Source: Sphingomonas xinjiangensis
GTDB taxonomy: Bacteria; Pseudomonadota; Alphaproteobacteria; Sphingomonadales; Sphingomonadaceae
Length of the DNA stretch: 58,568 bases
NCBI RefSeq assembly: GCF_014199255.1
Contig: NZ_JACIJF010000020.1
Span: 1-58,568, forward strand
Direction: 5' to 3'
Part shown: positions 51,636-58,568 of the stretch, in pieces
How positions within the stretch are numbered: the stretch's first letter is position 1
How the letters are laid out: each line of letters begins with the position of its first letter
Notes under the pieces: generated by a model
What the model was told of the DNA's origin: nothing
Databases searched by the model: none
What the model saw: only the letters and a program-made list of their open reading frames with translations
Translations under genes and position numbers: made by a program

Positions 51636-52198
51636 GCCCGGATCTCGCGGCGCTTCCCGACGGCGATCTTGCCGACTTCGCCGCTGCCGGACAGGACCGG
51701 GCGTTCGCCGAGATCATGCGGCGCCACCGCCAGCGCGTCTATCGGCTAATCCTCGCCAACGTCGGCGATCCCGACGAAGCGCTCGACCTCGTCCAGGAGA
51801 CCTTCGTCTCCGCCCATGGTGCGCTGCGACGCTACGACCGCGAGCGGCCGATGTCGGCATGGCTCTCCCGCATCGCGATAAACAAGTGCCGAGACTGGGC
51901 GCGCCGCCGCGCAGTCCGGCGCTTCCTCCGCCTTGCCACGTCGCTGGAGGACATAGTCGACCGACACGCCGACGAGCGCCCGCTGCAGGACGACGAGGCC
52001 GCGTCGCGTATGGAGCTCGCCCGGCTAAGCAGCGCCATGGCGCATCTTCCCGCCTCTCAGCGCGAGCCGCTGGTGCTGTGCACGGTCGAAGGGCTGAGCC
52101 AGGCCGAAGCTGCCGCCGTGCTCTCGACAAGCGAGAAGGCGGTGGAGACGCGTATCCGGCGAGCACGTATCCGCCTGGGCGAACTGCTCGCCGGCTGA
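51632..52198 (+). CDS. ECF RNA polymerase sigma factor (CnrH-like)
   Basis: A 188-residue ECF sigma factor starting at GTG 51632, four bases inside the sensor gene. Region 2 is seen in FAEIMRRHRQRVYRLILANV and DPDEALDLVQETFVSAHGAL, plus the promoter-melting RPMSAWLSRIAINKCRDWAR. Region 4 is the helix-turn-helix around LPASQREPLVLCTVEGLSQA and STSEKAVETRIRRAR. With the two upstream genes it forms a three-part metal-responsive regulator. Likely targets are the copA operon 122 bp downstream and possibly the copCD promoter. Confidence 0.93.
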   Translation: MSPDLAALPDGDLADFAAAGQDRAFAEIMRRHRQRVYRLILANVGDPDEALDLVQETFVSAHGALRRYDRERPMSAWLSRIAINKCRDWARRRAVRRFLRLATSLEDIVDRHADERPLQDDEAASRMELARLSSAMAHLPASQREPLVLCTVEGLSQAEAAAVLSTSEKAVETRIRRARIRLGELLAG

Positions 52199-52320
52199 TC
52201 AGGCCTCGGTCATTCGCGCGAGCATCGTCGAGCCGCCGCTCGAAAGCCGCGAGGGGCAGCACGGTTAGCTGCGTATCACGTCACGAACGGTTACCATGAC
52301 CAGATTAAATCGGAACACGG

Positions 52321-54126
52321 ATGAACACCACACTGGATCGCCGACAGCTTCTGCGCGGCGCGGCGCTGGCGGGAAGCACCGGCGCTCTTGCCACCTGGAT
52401 GCCAGCCTGGGCACAGCCCATCTCGGCGGGCATCGTCAAGCCGCTCCCCACCGTCAGCGGCGAGGAGATCACCCTGCGCATCGGCCGTACCCCGGTGACC
52501 ATCGACGGGCGCACCCTACGCGCAGTCGGGGTCAACGGCACCGTGCCCGCGCCGCTGATCCGGCTGCGCGAAGGGCAGAACGTGCGTCTTCACGTCGTCA
52601 ACGAACTGGGCGAGGAATCCTCTATCCACTGGCACGGGCTCATCCTGCCCTTCCACATGGACGGCGTGCCCGGTGTGTCCTTTCCCGGCATTCCGGCCCA
52701 CTCGACCTTCACCTACGAGTTCCCGATCGTCCAGGCCGGCACCTACTGGTACCACAGCCACTCAGGCTTTCAGGAACAGGAAGGCCTCTACGGCCCGATC
52801 GTCATCGATCCGAAGGGCACGGATCCGGCCCAGGCAGACCGCGAACACGTGATCGTACTGTCCGACCACAGCCCGCTTCTGGGCAGCAAGATATTCTCCA
52901 AGCTGAAGAAGCAGTCCGGCTACTTCAACCGCCAGCGCCAGACGCTGGGCGGGCTGCTTGCAGGCAGAGACCAGCCGCCTGCCGAGCGCCTGATGTGGGG
53001 GAAGATGCGGATGGACCCGACCGACGTGTCCGACGTGACGGGCTCGACCTACACCTATCTCGTCAACGGCCACGGCCCCAAGGACAACTGGACCGGCCTG
53101 TTCCGCCCGGGCGAGCGCGTGCGGTTGCGCATCGTCAACGCGTCGGCCATGACGACCTTCAACGTCAGGATCCCAGGCCTGCCGATGACGGTCGTGCAGG
53201 CGGACGGGCTGAACGTCCGACCGGTCGAGGTCGGCGAATTCCAGTTCGGTCCGGCCGAAACCTACGACGTAGTCGTCATCCCGCCCGAGGAGCGCGCCTA
53301 CACGCTGGTCGGCGAGAGCGTGGACCGATCCGGCATGGCCCGCATGACGCTGGCGCCGCGCGAGGGCATGGCCGCTGCGGTACCGCCGCTCCGCAAGCGC
53401 CCGGTCGCCACCATGAAGGACATGGGCATGGGTGGCCATGACATGAGCACGATGGACCACGGGTCGATGCCGGGCATGGATCATGCCGCAATGGGGCACG
53501 GCGCAGGAGATGCACCGGCGGGCCAAGGGTCATCCGCCAGTGGCGCCATGAGCGGCCACGACATGGGTTCGATGAACATGCGCGACTTCTCGGTCGCCCC
53601 CGGCGTGAAGAAGGGCCCGGGCGTCCAGACCATCTCGCCCATGCCTGTCGACCGCACCGGCGAACCCGGACAAGGGCTGGAGGATGTGGGCCACCGCGTG
53701 CTCACCTACCGCGATCTGATCGCGCTCGACCGCAACCCCGACGTGCGCGCGCCCTCCCGCGAGCTGGAGATCCACCTGACCGGCAATATGGAGCGATACA
53801 TGTGGTCGCTCGACGGGGAAAAGCTGTCGGAGGTCAAGGCGCCGATCCCGTTCCTTACTGGCGAGCGCGTGCGCGTGACGCTGGTCAACGACACGATGAT
53901 GGGCCATCCGATCCACCTGCACGGTCACTTCTTCGAGTTGGTGACGGGTCACGGTGCCCATTCCCCGCGCAAGCACACCGTCTTGGTACAGCCGGGCGGA
54001 AAGGTCAGCTGGGACGTCACCGCAAACGAGGGTGACTGGGCGTTCCACTGCCACATGCTCTACCACATGGCCGCGGGAATGATGCAGGTCGTCCAGGTCC
54101 GCTCGGCGAAGGGAGGCGCAGCATGA
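52321..54126 (+). CDS. copA: periplasmic multicopper oxidase CopA
   Basis: A 601-residue oxidase with a Tat signal (LDRRQLLRGAALAGSTGAL). It oxidises Cu(I) in the periplasm and binds excess copper. Copper-ligand blocks are SIHWHGLILPF and GTYWYHSHSGFQEQEG in the first cupredoxin domain, and HPIHLHGHFFEL and WAFHCHMLYHMAAGMMQV in the last. Between residues about 360 and 415 is a Met/His-rich insert (DMGMGGHDMSTMDHGSM and following) of the kind that stores copper in PcoA/CopA. The stop overlaps the copB start (ATGA). Confidence 0.96.
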   Translation: MNTTLDRRQLLRGAALAGSTGALATWMPAWAQPISAGIVKPLPTVSGEEITLRIGRTPVTIDGRTLRAVGVNGTVPAPLIRLREGQNVRLHVVNELGEESSIHWHGLILPFHMDGVPGVSFPGIPAHSTFTYEFPIVQAGTYWYHSHSGFQEQEGLYGPIVIDPKGTDPAQADREHVIVLSDHSPLLGSKIFSKLKKQSGYFNRQRQTLGGLLAGRDQPPAERLMWGKMRMDPTDVSDVTGSTYTYLVNGHGPKDNWTGLFRPGERVRLRIVNASAMTTFNVRIPGLPMTVVQADGLNVRPVEVGEFQFGPAETYDVVVIPPEERAYTLVGESVDRSGMARMTLAPREGMAAAVPPLRKRPVATMKDMGMGGHDMSTMDHGSMPGMDHAAMGHGAGDAPAGQGSSASGAMSGHDMGSMNMRDFSVAPGVKKGPGVQTISPMPVDRTGEPGQGLEDVGHRVLTYRDLIALDRNPDVRAPSRELEIHLTGNMERYMWSLDGEKLSEVKAPIPFLTGERVRVTLVNDTMMGHPIHLHGHFFELVTGHGAHSPRKHTVLVQPGGKVSWDVTANEGDWAFHCHMLYHMAAGMMQVVQVRSAKGGAA

Positions 54127-55334
54127 AGGCGCTGATCCTCGCTGGCGCCTCGGCGTCGCTGTTCGCCGCTTCGGCCTCGGCGCAGACCATGGACCACTCC
54201 ATGCACGGCACGAGCATGCCGGGCATGCAGATGCCAGCCAAGCCCGCTCCGAAGAAGGCTCAGTCGAAGCCCGCGGCGAAGAAGCCCGTAACCAAGGCCC
54301 GGTCAAAACCGAGACCAGCCGCCGATCCCCACGCCAGCCATCGCATCGGCGCGACCCCTGCCGCCGCGGCCGCGGCCGATCCCCACGCGGGCCACGACAT
54401 GAGCGGCAGTCAGGGCGCGAACGCGCACGCGGGGCATGACATGCAGGCACCCGCCGCGGCGCCCCCGCAGGATCCGCATGCCGGCCATGACATGTCGGCC
54501 ATGCCGGGCATGGACATGGGCGGCGAGCATGCCGGCCACGACATGGGCGCGATGCAAGCCAACCGCCAGCCCAAGGCCGGCACCGATCTCCCGGCAGGCG
54601 ACGCACCGGCTCCTGCTCCTCAACCCGGCCTTGCGGCCGCCCGGTACTGGGGCGCCGACGCGATGGCGCATGCCGACCATCACCTCCGCCAGCATCACGG
54701 CGGGATGACCTATCGCCAGGTGCTGTTCAATCTAGCCGAATATCAGGCGCGCAAAGGTGGTGACGGCTACCACTGGGACGGAGAGGCGTGGATCGGCGGC
54801 GACATCAACCGTTTCACTTTCAAGAGCGAAGGCGAAGGCACCTTCGGACAGGCGCTGGACAGCGCCGAGGTGCAGGCGCTCTACAGCCGGGCGCTCGACC
54901 CTTACTGGAACCTGCAGGCCGGCGTCCGCTACGACGTCAAGCCGAACCCCTCGCGCGTCTATGCGACGGTCGGCGTGGAGGGCCTGGCCCCTTACTGGTT
55001 CGATGTGGAAGGCGCCGTCTTCGTCTCGAACAAGGGCGAGGTGCTCGGCCGGGCCGAGGCCTGGTACGACCAGCGGATCACCCAGTACCTCGTCCTACAG
55101 CCGCGCGTGGAGGCCAACCTGTCCGCCCAGGACGTGCGCGACACCGGCACGGGCTCGGGGCTCACCGATCTCGAGCTTGGACTTCGCCTGCGTTACGAGA
55201 AGTCGCGCGAGTTCGCGCCCTATGTGGGCGTGTCGTGGGAACGGGAGTTCGGCGACACCGCCCGCTTCAGCCGCGCCCGCGGCGAGGGAACGGGCGGATT
55301 CAGCTTCGTGGCTGGCGTGCGAACCTGGTTCTGA
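54123..55334 (+). CDS. copB: outer-membrane copper resistance protein CopB
   Basis: A 403-residue protein. A signal peptide (LAGASASLFAASASAQ) is followed by about 150 residues of Met/His-rich repeats, with the unit HAGHDM occurring six times, spaced by Pro/Ala/Lys linkers. The CopB beta-barrel runs from about residue 175 (ADHHLRQHHGGMTYRQVLFN) to the C-terminal Phe (FSFVAGVRTWF), as expected for outer-membrane insertion. It binds copper outside the cytoplasm and limits entry. Translationally coupled to copA. Confidence 0.95.
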   Translation: MKALILAGASASLFAASASAQTMDHSMHGTSMPGMQMPAKPAPKKAQSKPAAKKPVTKARSKPRPAADPHASHRIGATPAAAAAADPHAGHDMSGSQGANAHAGHDMQAPAAAPPQDPHAGHDMSAMPGMDMGGEHAGHDMGAMQANRQPKAGTDLPAGDAPAPAPQPGLAAARYWGADAMAHADHHLRQHHGGMTYRQVLFNLAEYQARKGGDGYHWDGEAWIGGDINRFTFKSEGEGTFGQALDSAEVQALYSRALDPYWNLQAGVRYDVKPNPSRVYATVGVEGLAPYWFDVEGAVFVSNKGEVLGRAEAWYDQRITQYLVLQPRVEANLSAQDVRDTGTGSGLTDLELGLRLRYEKSREFAPYVGVSWEREFGDTARFSRARGEGTGGFSFVAGVRTWF

Positions 55335-55407
55335 TTCCCGGCGAGGGGCGTCGCCCGTCGCTGCGTATTCGCGATCGTGGGCGGGGTGACGACCTAGGAG
55401 ATCGAGC

Positions 55408-55791
55408 ATGAAGAAGATCGTTTTCGCCGCAGCCGGGCTGCCACTGACGGCAACGGCAGCATCCGCCCATATGCAGGATCATGCCGGCATGAACCACGGG
55501 CAGATGAACCATGGCCAGATGATGCAGGCCACACCGGCCAATCCCTACCCGCCGGCCGAGATGGCCATGCACGAGAGGATGATGGCGGCGAAGGGCGCGG
55601 ATGCGACGGAGACCTGGGTCCGCAAGATGATCGAACACCATCGCGGCGGCATCGCCATGTCGCAGATCGTGCTGCGCGACACCAAGGACGCCCAGGTGCG
55701 CGCCATGGCGACGAAGACCATCGCCATGCAGCAGAAGGAAGTCGGCGAGCTCAACGGTTGGCTGCGTGCCCACGGCATGAGCGCCCAGTGA
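55408..55791 (+). CDS. DUF305-family copper-binding protein
   Basis: A 127-residue periplasmic protein with signal peptide (VFAAAGLPLTATAASA). The DUF305 four-helix domain is clear: MAMHERMMAAKG, then WVRKMIEHHRGGIAMSQIVL with the ferritin-like E-H-H-x2-G-x2-M motif. A Met/His stretch (HAGMNHGQMNHGQMMQ) precedes it. Related CopM-type proteins bind Cu(I)/Cu(II). It follows copB by 73 bp in the same direction and likely belongs to the same regulon. Confidence 0.9.
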   Translation: MKKIVFAAAGLPLTATAASAHMQDHAGMNHGQMNHGQMMQATPANPYPPAEMAMHERMMAAKGADATETWVRKMIEHHRGGIAMSQIVLRDTKDAQVRAMATKTIAMQQKEVGELNGWLRAHGMSAQ

Positions 55792-55842
55792 CGAAACGCG
55801 CCCCTTCGTGAGCGCGGAGGGGCATCACCCGAAGGATCCACC

Positions 55843-56289
55843 ATGACCCGCACCCCTCTCTTCGCCGCCGCCCTGGCGCTCTCGGTCCCGATAACGGCCA
55901 TGGCAGCCGACCCGGTGCTGATGCATCGGGACCCGGGCTGCCCCTGCTGCGAGAAGTGGGCTCAGCAGGTGAAGGCGCAGTTCGGGCGGGCAGTGCGGGT
56001 CGTCGACGACGCGAAGCGGCCCGCATTCATGAAGGCGCGCGGCGTCCCCGCCGATCTCGCCTCATGCCACACAGCCATCATCGACGGCATGACCTTCGAA
56101 GGGCATGTGCCCATTGCCGACATGAAACGAGCGCTGGCGGCGCGCCCGAAAGGCGTAAGCGGTCTGGCCGTTGCGGGGATGCCGATGGGCTCGCCGGGGA
56201 TGGAGATGCCCGGCATGAAGGTGCAGCCCTACGAAGTCGTCGCGTTCGGGCCGGCGGGTCGACGCGTCTTCGCCCGCCACGGCGGCTGA
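55843..56289 (+). CDS. DUF411-family metal-binding protein
   Basis: A 148-residue secreted protein with signal peptide (ALALSVPITAMA). The DUF411 domain shows MHRDPGCPCCEKWAQQV with the C-x-C-C metal motif, SCHTAIIDGMTFEGHVP, and the end VVAFGPAGRRVF. A Met-rich loop (MPMGSPGMEMPGM) near residue 110 is extra and would suit Cu(I). Such genes are common in copper/silver clusters. It is 51 bp after the DUF305 gene, same strand. Confidence 0.9.
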   Translation: MTRTPLFAAALALSVPITAMAADPVLMHRDPGCPCCEKWAQQVKAQFGRAVRVVDDAKRPAFMKARGVPADLASCHTAIIDGMTFEGHVPIADMKRALAARPKGVSGLAVAGMPMGSPGMEMPGMKVQPYEVVAFGPAGRRVFARHGG

Positions 56290-56329
56290 CGCTGGAAGGT
56301 GGGACGCCGGGGGCGGCCCACCCGTCTCA

Positions 56330-56539
56330 TCACTTCTTCGGCATGCCGGACATGTCGTGGCCGGCGTGGTCGCCGCCCTTCTTCATGTCGTCGCAGCAGT
56401 CTTTCTTGCCTCCCTCCTTGCAGCAGTCGGCGCCGTCCTTGCAGCACTCCTTGGCCGCGCAGCAGTCGGCTGCCGCGAAGGCGGTGGCGGGAACTAGAGC
56501 GAGCGCCACCGCGGCGCCGATAAACTTGAAGTTCCTCAT
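56330..56539 (-). CDS. secreted cysteine-pair-rich small protein
   Basis: A 69-residue peptide. The signal peptide (FIGAAVALALVPATAFA) leaves a mature chain of about 50 residues with four Cys-Cys pairs (ADCCAAKECCKDGADCCKEG and KKDCCDD) and a final HAGHDMSGM. Eight Cys plus His/Met in such a short chain suggests a periplasmic metallothionein-like copper buffer. I know no named family for this pattern in bacteria. I prefer ATG 56539, which has AAGGA nine bases upstream, over ATG 56548, which abuts it. It is convergent with the DUF411 gene. Confidence 0.75.
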   Translation of the reverse strand: MRNFKFIGAAVALALVPATAFAAADCCAAKECCKDGADCCKEGGKKDCCDDMKKGGDHAGHDMSGMPKK

Positions 56540-56585
56540 GTTGGTCATTCCTTCAAATACGTGGATCGAGATGGTCTTCAGGCGA

Positions 56586-56918
56586 TCACGCGGCTCGCGG
56601 AGGCGGTGGCGCAGGTCCGGCGGAACGACCCTCCAGAGGGGAATGCAGCTGCACTGCTGGCTGGACGCTAACCACCATCACGTCGCCTACGGGCGCGACG
56701 TCTTGCGGCTCCGCCGCGATGCAGGGACCGGCGCAGGCCACTCCAGGCACCTTCTTGGCCGGTGAGCGGGGCGCCTCTTCACAGTCGGCCATGGCGGCAT
56801 GCGCCGCTGCGGGCGCCGCGGCCTGCGCAGCCGTTTCGCAAAGCGGCCCCATGCGGACGAGCAGCATCGCGCCCAGCACGAGCAGCGCGAATGCACGGAG
56901 GATGCGGCCTGAGCCCAT
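56586..56918 (-). CDS. hypothetical secreted protein of the copper cluster
   Basis: A 110-residue protein with an N-terminal hydrophobic segment (ILRAFALLVLGAMLLVRMGP) and a soluble part containing three Cys (PLCETA, MADCEEA, GVACAGPC with two more) and a Pro-rich end (GPAPPPPR). The shape resembles small proteins often seen beside copper genes, such as DUF2946-like ones, but I cannot assign a family. It is co-directional with the Cys-pair gene (46 bp) and the glutaredoxin fusion upstream, so the three probably form one transcript. Confidence 0.65.
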   Translation of the reverse strand: MGSGRILRAFALLVLGAMLLVRMGPLCETAAQAAAPAAAHAAMADCEEAPRSPAKKVPGVACAGPCIAAEPQDVAPVGDVMVVSVQPAVQLHSPLEGRSAGPAPPPPRAA

Positions 56919-56955
56919 ACCTACCTTCTAGGACGACGAGACCGCCCGAGCCAGT

Positions 56956-57720
56956 TCAGTGGCTCATGGACAGGCCGGGAGCCGCGACCATCCAGAGCGC
57001 CATGGCCACCATCATCACGTTCTCAGTCAGCGAGAGGAAGCCAAGAGGCACGTTGCTGTCGCCGCCGACGCAGGCGCACTTCAGCTCCCGGTGGTCGATA
57101 TAGACGGCCTTCACGACCGACACCGCCCCAATCGTCCCGATCACCAGCGCTATCGGTCCCGACAGCCAGGTCAGCACGCCGGCGGCCATCAGCACGCCCG
57201 CAAGCCCCTCGGCATAGGGGTAGATGTAGGAATACGGCACCCAGCGCTTCGCCAGCAGGTCGTAGTTCAGGAACATCGTCGCGAACTTCTCGACGTTCTG
57301 GAGCTTGAGCAGCGCCAGTACGCACATGGAGAAGGCGATGAACCACTCGCCGGCTCTCGCAGTGAACGGCGTACCGAACGCCGCATGGCTCGCGGCGAGC
57401 GCCATCAGCGCCGTCATCGCGAACACCACCGCGACGGGCCGGTACGTCACCGCCTTGGGATCAGGCACGGACTTGCCGAAGAAGCGGCGCAGGTCGTCAT
57501 AGCCGCCCACGCGCTCGCCGCCGATGAAGGTCTGCGGCGTCGTCTTCACGCCGTGCTCGGCCTTAAAGGCGTCGGTCTCTTCGCGCGTGCGGAGCCAGTG
57601 GTCCTCCACCTCGTACCCGCGCCGCCGCAGCAGGTCCTTAGCCTTGATGCCATAGGGGCAGGTATGGGTCGGCATCACCATCCGGTAGATGATCGCCTTC
57701 TTCGTCGCCGTGGTCGTCAT
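56956..57720 (-). CDS. glutaredoxin-MauE/DoxX-like membrane fusion protein
   Basis: A 254-residue two-part protein. Residues 1-90 are a glutaredoxin domain with THTCPYG (a monothiol form: the second active-site Cys is Gly), the cis-Pro segment VKTTPQTFIGG and GGYDDLRRFFG. Residues about 105-254 form a four-helix MauE-type membrane domain with YIYPYAEGLAGVLM and an inter-helix CAC motif (HRELKCACVGGDSNVPLG). Such fusions probably pass reducing equivalents or bind metal at the membrane. I chose ATG 57720; the 20 upstream codons would cover the MerR-type promoter. Divergent from the MerR gene. Confidence 0.85.
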   Translation of the reverse strand: MTTTATKKAIIYRMVMPTHTCPYGIKAKDLLRRRGYEVEDHWLRTREETDAFKAEHGVKTTPQTFIGGERVGGYDDLRRFFGKSVPDPKAVTYRPVAVVFAMTALMALAASHAAFGTPFTARAGEWFIAFSMCVLALLKLQNVEKFATMFLNYDLLAKRWVPYSYIYPYAEGLAGVLMAAGVLTWLSGPIALVIGTIGAVSVVKAVYIDHRELKCACVGGDSNVPLGFLSLTENVMMVAMALWMVAAPGLSMSH

Positions 57721-57749
57721 CGCTCTTCTCCGATCCGTCGTCGGCATCC

Positions 57750-57780
57750 ATATGGCATCTGTACCATAGTACGGAGTCAA
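57750..57780 (-). promoter_or_regulatory. MerR-type promoter/operator
   Basis: Reading on the minus strand: TTGACT (-35, 57775-57780), a 19-base spacer, and CCATAT (-10, 57750-57755). The spacer contains the dyad GTAC-CATA-GTAC (57761-57772). The -35, the 19-base spacing and the CCGTAC...GTAC core match the classic mer operator. It drives the glutaredoxin-MauE gene and lies just upstream of the merR-like start. Confidence 0.8.
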
Positions 57781-57783
57781 GGA

Positions 57784-58191
57784 ATGTCGGGGATGACGAT
57801 CGCGAATCTTGCCAGAGAGGGCGGCGTGGGCGTCGAGACGGTCCGGTTCTATCAGCGCCGTGGTCTGCTCCAGACTCCCGATCGACCGCAGGGCTCAGGT
57901 GCGACTGGCGGCTTCAGGCGCTACGGACACGACGACGTACGCCGGCTCCGCTTCATTCGATCGGCGCAGGCGGCCGGCTTCACCCTCGAGCACATCGGCG
58001 AGCTTCTCGCGCTCGATGCAACCAATGACCGGGCCAGAGCCCGCGAACTAGCCGTTGAGCGCCTAGCCGCGCTGGACCAGCAGATTGCCGATCTGGAGAG
58101 GGCTCGCGCATCGCTGCGCCATCTTGCCAACGAGTGTGGCAGTGGCGGCGCAGGGCTATGCCCGATCCTGACCGCCTTTGATCCGGAATGA
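57784..58191 (+). CDS. MerR-family metal regulator (two-Cys, CueR-like spacing)
   Basis: A 135-residue MerR-type activator. The N-terminal winged helix is typical (IANLAREGGVGVETVRFYQR, then RRYGHDDVRRLRFI), followed by the dimerisation helix. Near the C-terminus are Cys residues in NECGSGGAGLCPIL with seven residues between, the spacing of Cu(I)/Ag(I) sensor CueR. The Cys that mercury-type MerR has at the start of the long helix is absent (DATNDRARA). This points to a monovalent metal sensor, which suits the copper genes around it. Start ATG 57784 or 57793. Confidence 0.88.
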   Translation: MSGMTIANLAREGGVGVETVRFYQRRGLLQTPDRPQGSGATGGFRRYGHDDVRRLRFIRSAQAAGFTLEHIGELLALDATNDRARARELAVERLAALDQQIADLERARASLRHLANECGSGGAGLCPILTAFDPE

Positions 58192-58491
58192 CCCAGACCA
58201 TCAGGATGCGCTGACGGGCCGCGGCCGACGACAGTCTGCCTGCGCCACTAGGTGAACCCTTAAAGAAACGGAAAAATGGAAGAAGCAGATTATGCAGGCA
58301 TCGGTCCTCTGCGCGTGGCTGAAGCCTGTCGCCGCGTGGCCGCGCTCAATGCATATGCTCACCAAGGCTTGCGATGCGTAGTTTGGTGCCCCTGCCGGAT
58401 TAACTGATGACCGCTTACCGCGATTGTTGGCAAAAAGCGGACGGCTCGCTTTCCACCCAAAAGTCGTCGGTCAGCGGCCGGTGGTTCGAAT
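58192..58491. other. gap between merR-like gene and second IS copy, nothing recognised
   Basis: 300 bases without a convincing frame. An A-rich stretch (TTAAAGAAACGGAAAAATGG near 58260) has no gene after it. Confidence 0.4.
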
Positions 58492-58568
58492 ATGAACATG
58501 GGGTAATCGCGGGAGCGAGCTACCTCTATCAGCGATGGTGCGGAGGGTGGCTGTTCCCCGATAGATGA
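58492..58568 (+). mobile_element. left end of a second IS110-family copy, cut by the window edge
   Basis: The last 77 bases repeat 6557-6633 with two mismatches (CTATC for CGATC, and CCCCGATAG for CCCCGGTAG), in the same orientation. Similarity starts at the same ATGAACAT octamer. The transposase would begin about 54 bases beyond the window. The flanking sequences to the left of the two copies differ, so this is a separate insertion and not a larger duplication. Confidence 0.85.

Noticed and set aside
1..58568. CRISPR arrays, tRNA and rRNA genes, replication origin
   Set aside because: I looked for regularly spaced repeats, cloverleaf-like and rRNA-like sequence and iterons and saw none; the palindromic repeats are far apart and not array-like.

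Overview
The window is high-GC alphaproteobacterial DNA. It most resembles Sphingomonas or a related Sphingomonadaceae genus: a Caulobacter/Sphingomonas-type TonB receptor, Tat-secreted Gfo/Idh/MocA proteins, a CopABCD copper cluster run by a CnrYXH-like ECF module, and a small DUF6961-like ORF. This placement is inference from gene content, because no rRNA or tRNA gene is visible.

Layout. (1) 1-6.3 kb: a cut cupin gene, a GNAT acetyltransferase, an ABC exporter half-transporter and a multi-PAS hybrid histidine kinase. (2) 6.3-7.8 kb: an oxidoreductase gene remnant next to a complete IS110-family element, with a candidate bridge-RNA leader upstream of its transposase. (3) 8.1-11.4 kb: a receiver protein, an NmrA/HxlR divergent pair and a WYL-regulator/VOC divergent pair. 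(4) 11.8-19.0 kb: six co-directional genes (MarR/OhrR-like regulator, nitroreductase, two NAD(P)-binding proteins, old yellow enzyme, flavin monooxygenase) divergent from a DHA2-type efflux pump, which looks like an electrophile or xenobiotic response unit. (5) 19.3-24.5 kb: VapC with a frameshifted antitoxin, a serine recombinase, a Bcr/CflA pump, an SDR and an AarF/UbiB kinase. (6) 24.9-37.9 kb: a hexuronate locus with transporter, mannonate dehydratase, TonB receptor and FCD-type GntR regulator. Divergent from it is a secreted operon of DUF1080, three Gfo/Idh/MocA oxidoreductases and ApbE, which looks like oxidative, glycosidase-free cleavage of glycosides. (7) 38.2-39.9 kb: hipBA behind four operator-like boxes. 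(8) 40.2-47.3 kb: the main candidate for an undescribed system. It is a nuclease-STAND NTPase ORF, a 1365-residue helical ORF and a 219-residue ORF, all on the minus strand. The first two look like one Avs-like protein of about 2130 residues split by a single-base frameshift. (9) 47.5-49.1 kb: small ORFs and a DsbA-like thiol protein. (10) 49.5-58.2 kb: copper resistance (copCD, cnrYXH-like module, copAB, DUF305, DUF411, a Cys-pair-rich secreted peptide, a glutaredoxin-MauE fusion and a MerR regulator with a mer-like operator). (11) The last 77 bases repeat the left end of the IS110 element in the same orientation, so about 51 kb lies between two direct IS copies.

Five copies of a roughly 53-bp imperfect palindrome, starting near TGTCGC and ending near GCGACA, lie between genes in the first 20 kb. 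Functions are assigned from recognisable motifs only; no database search was run.
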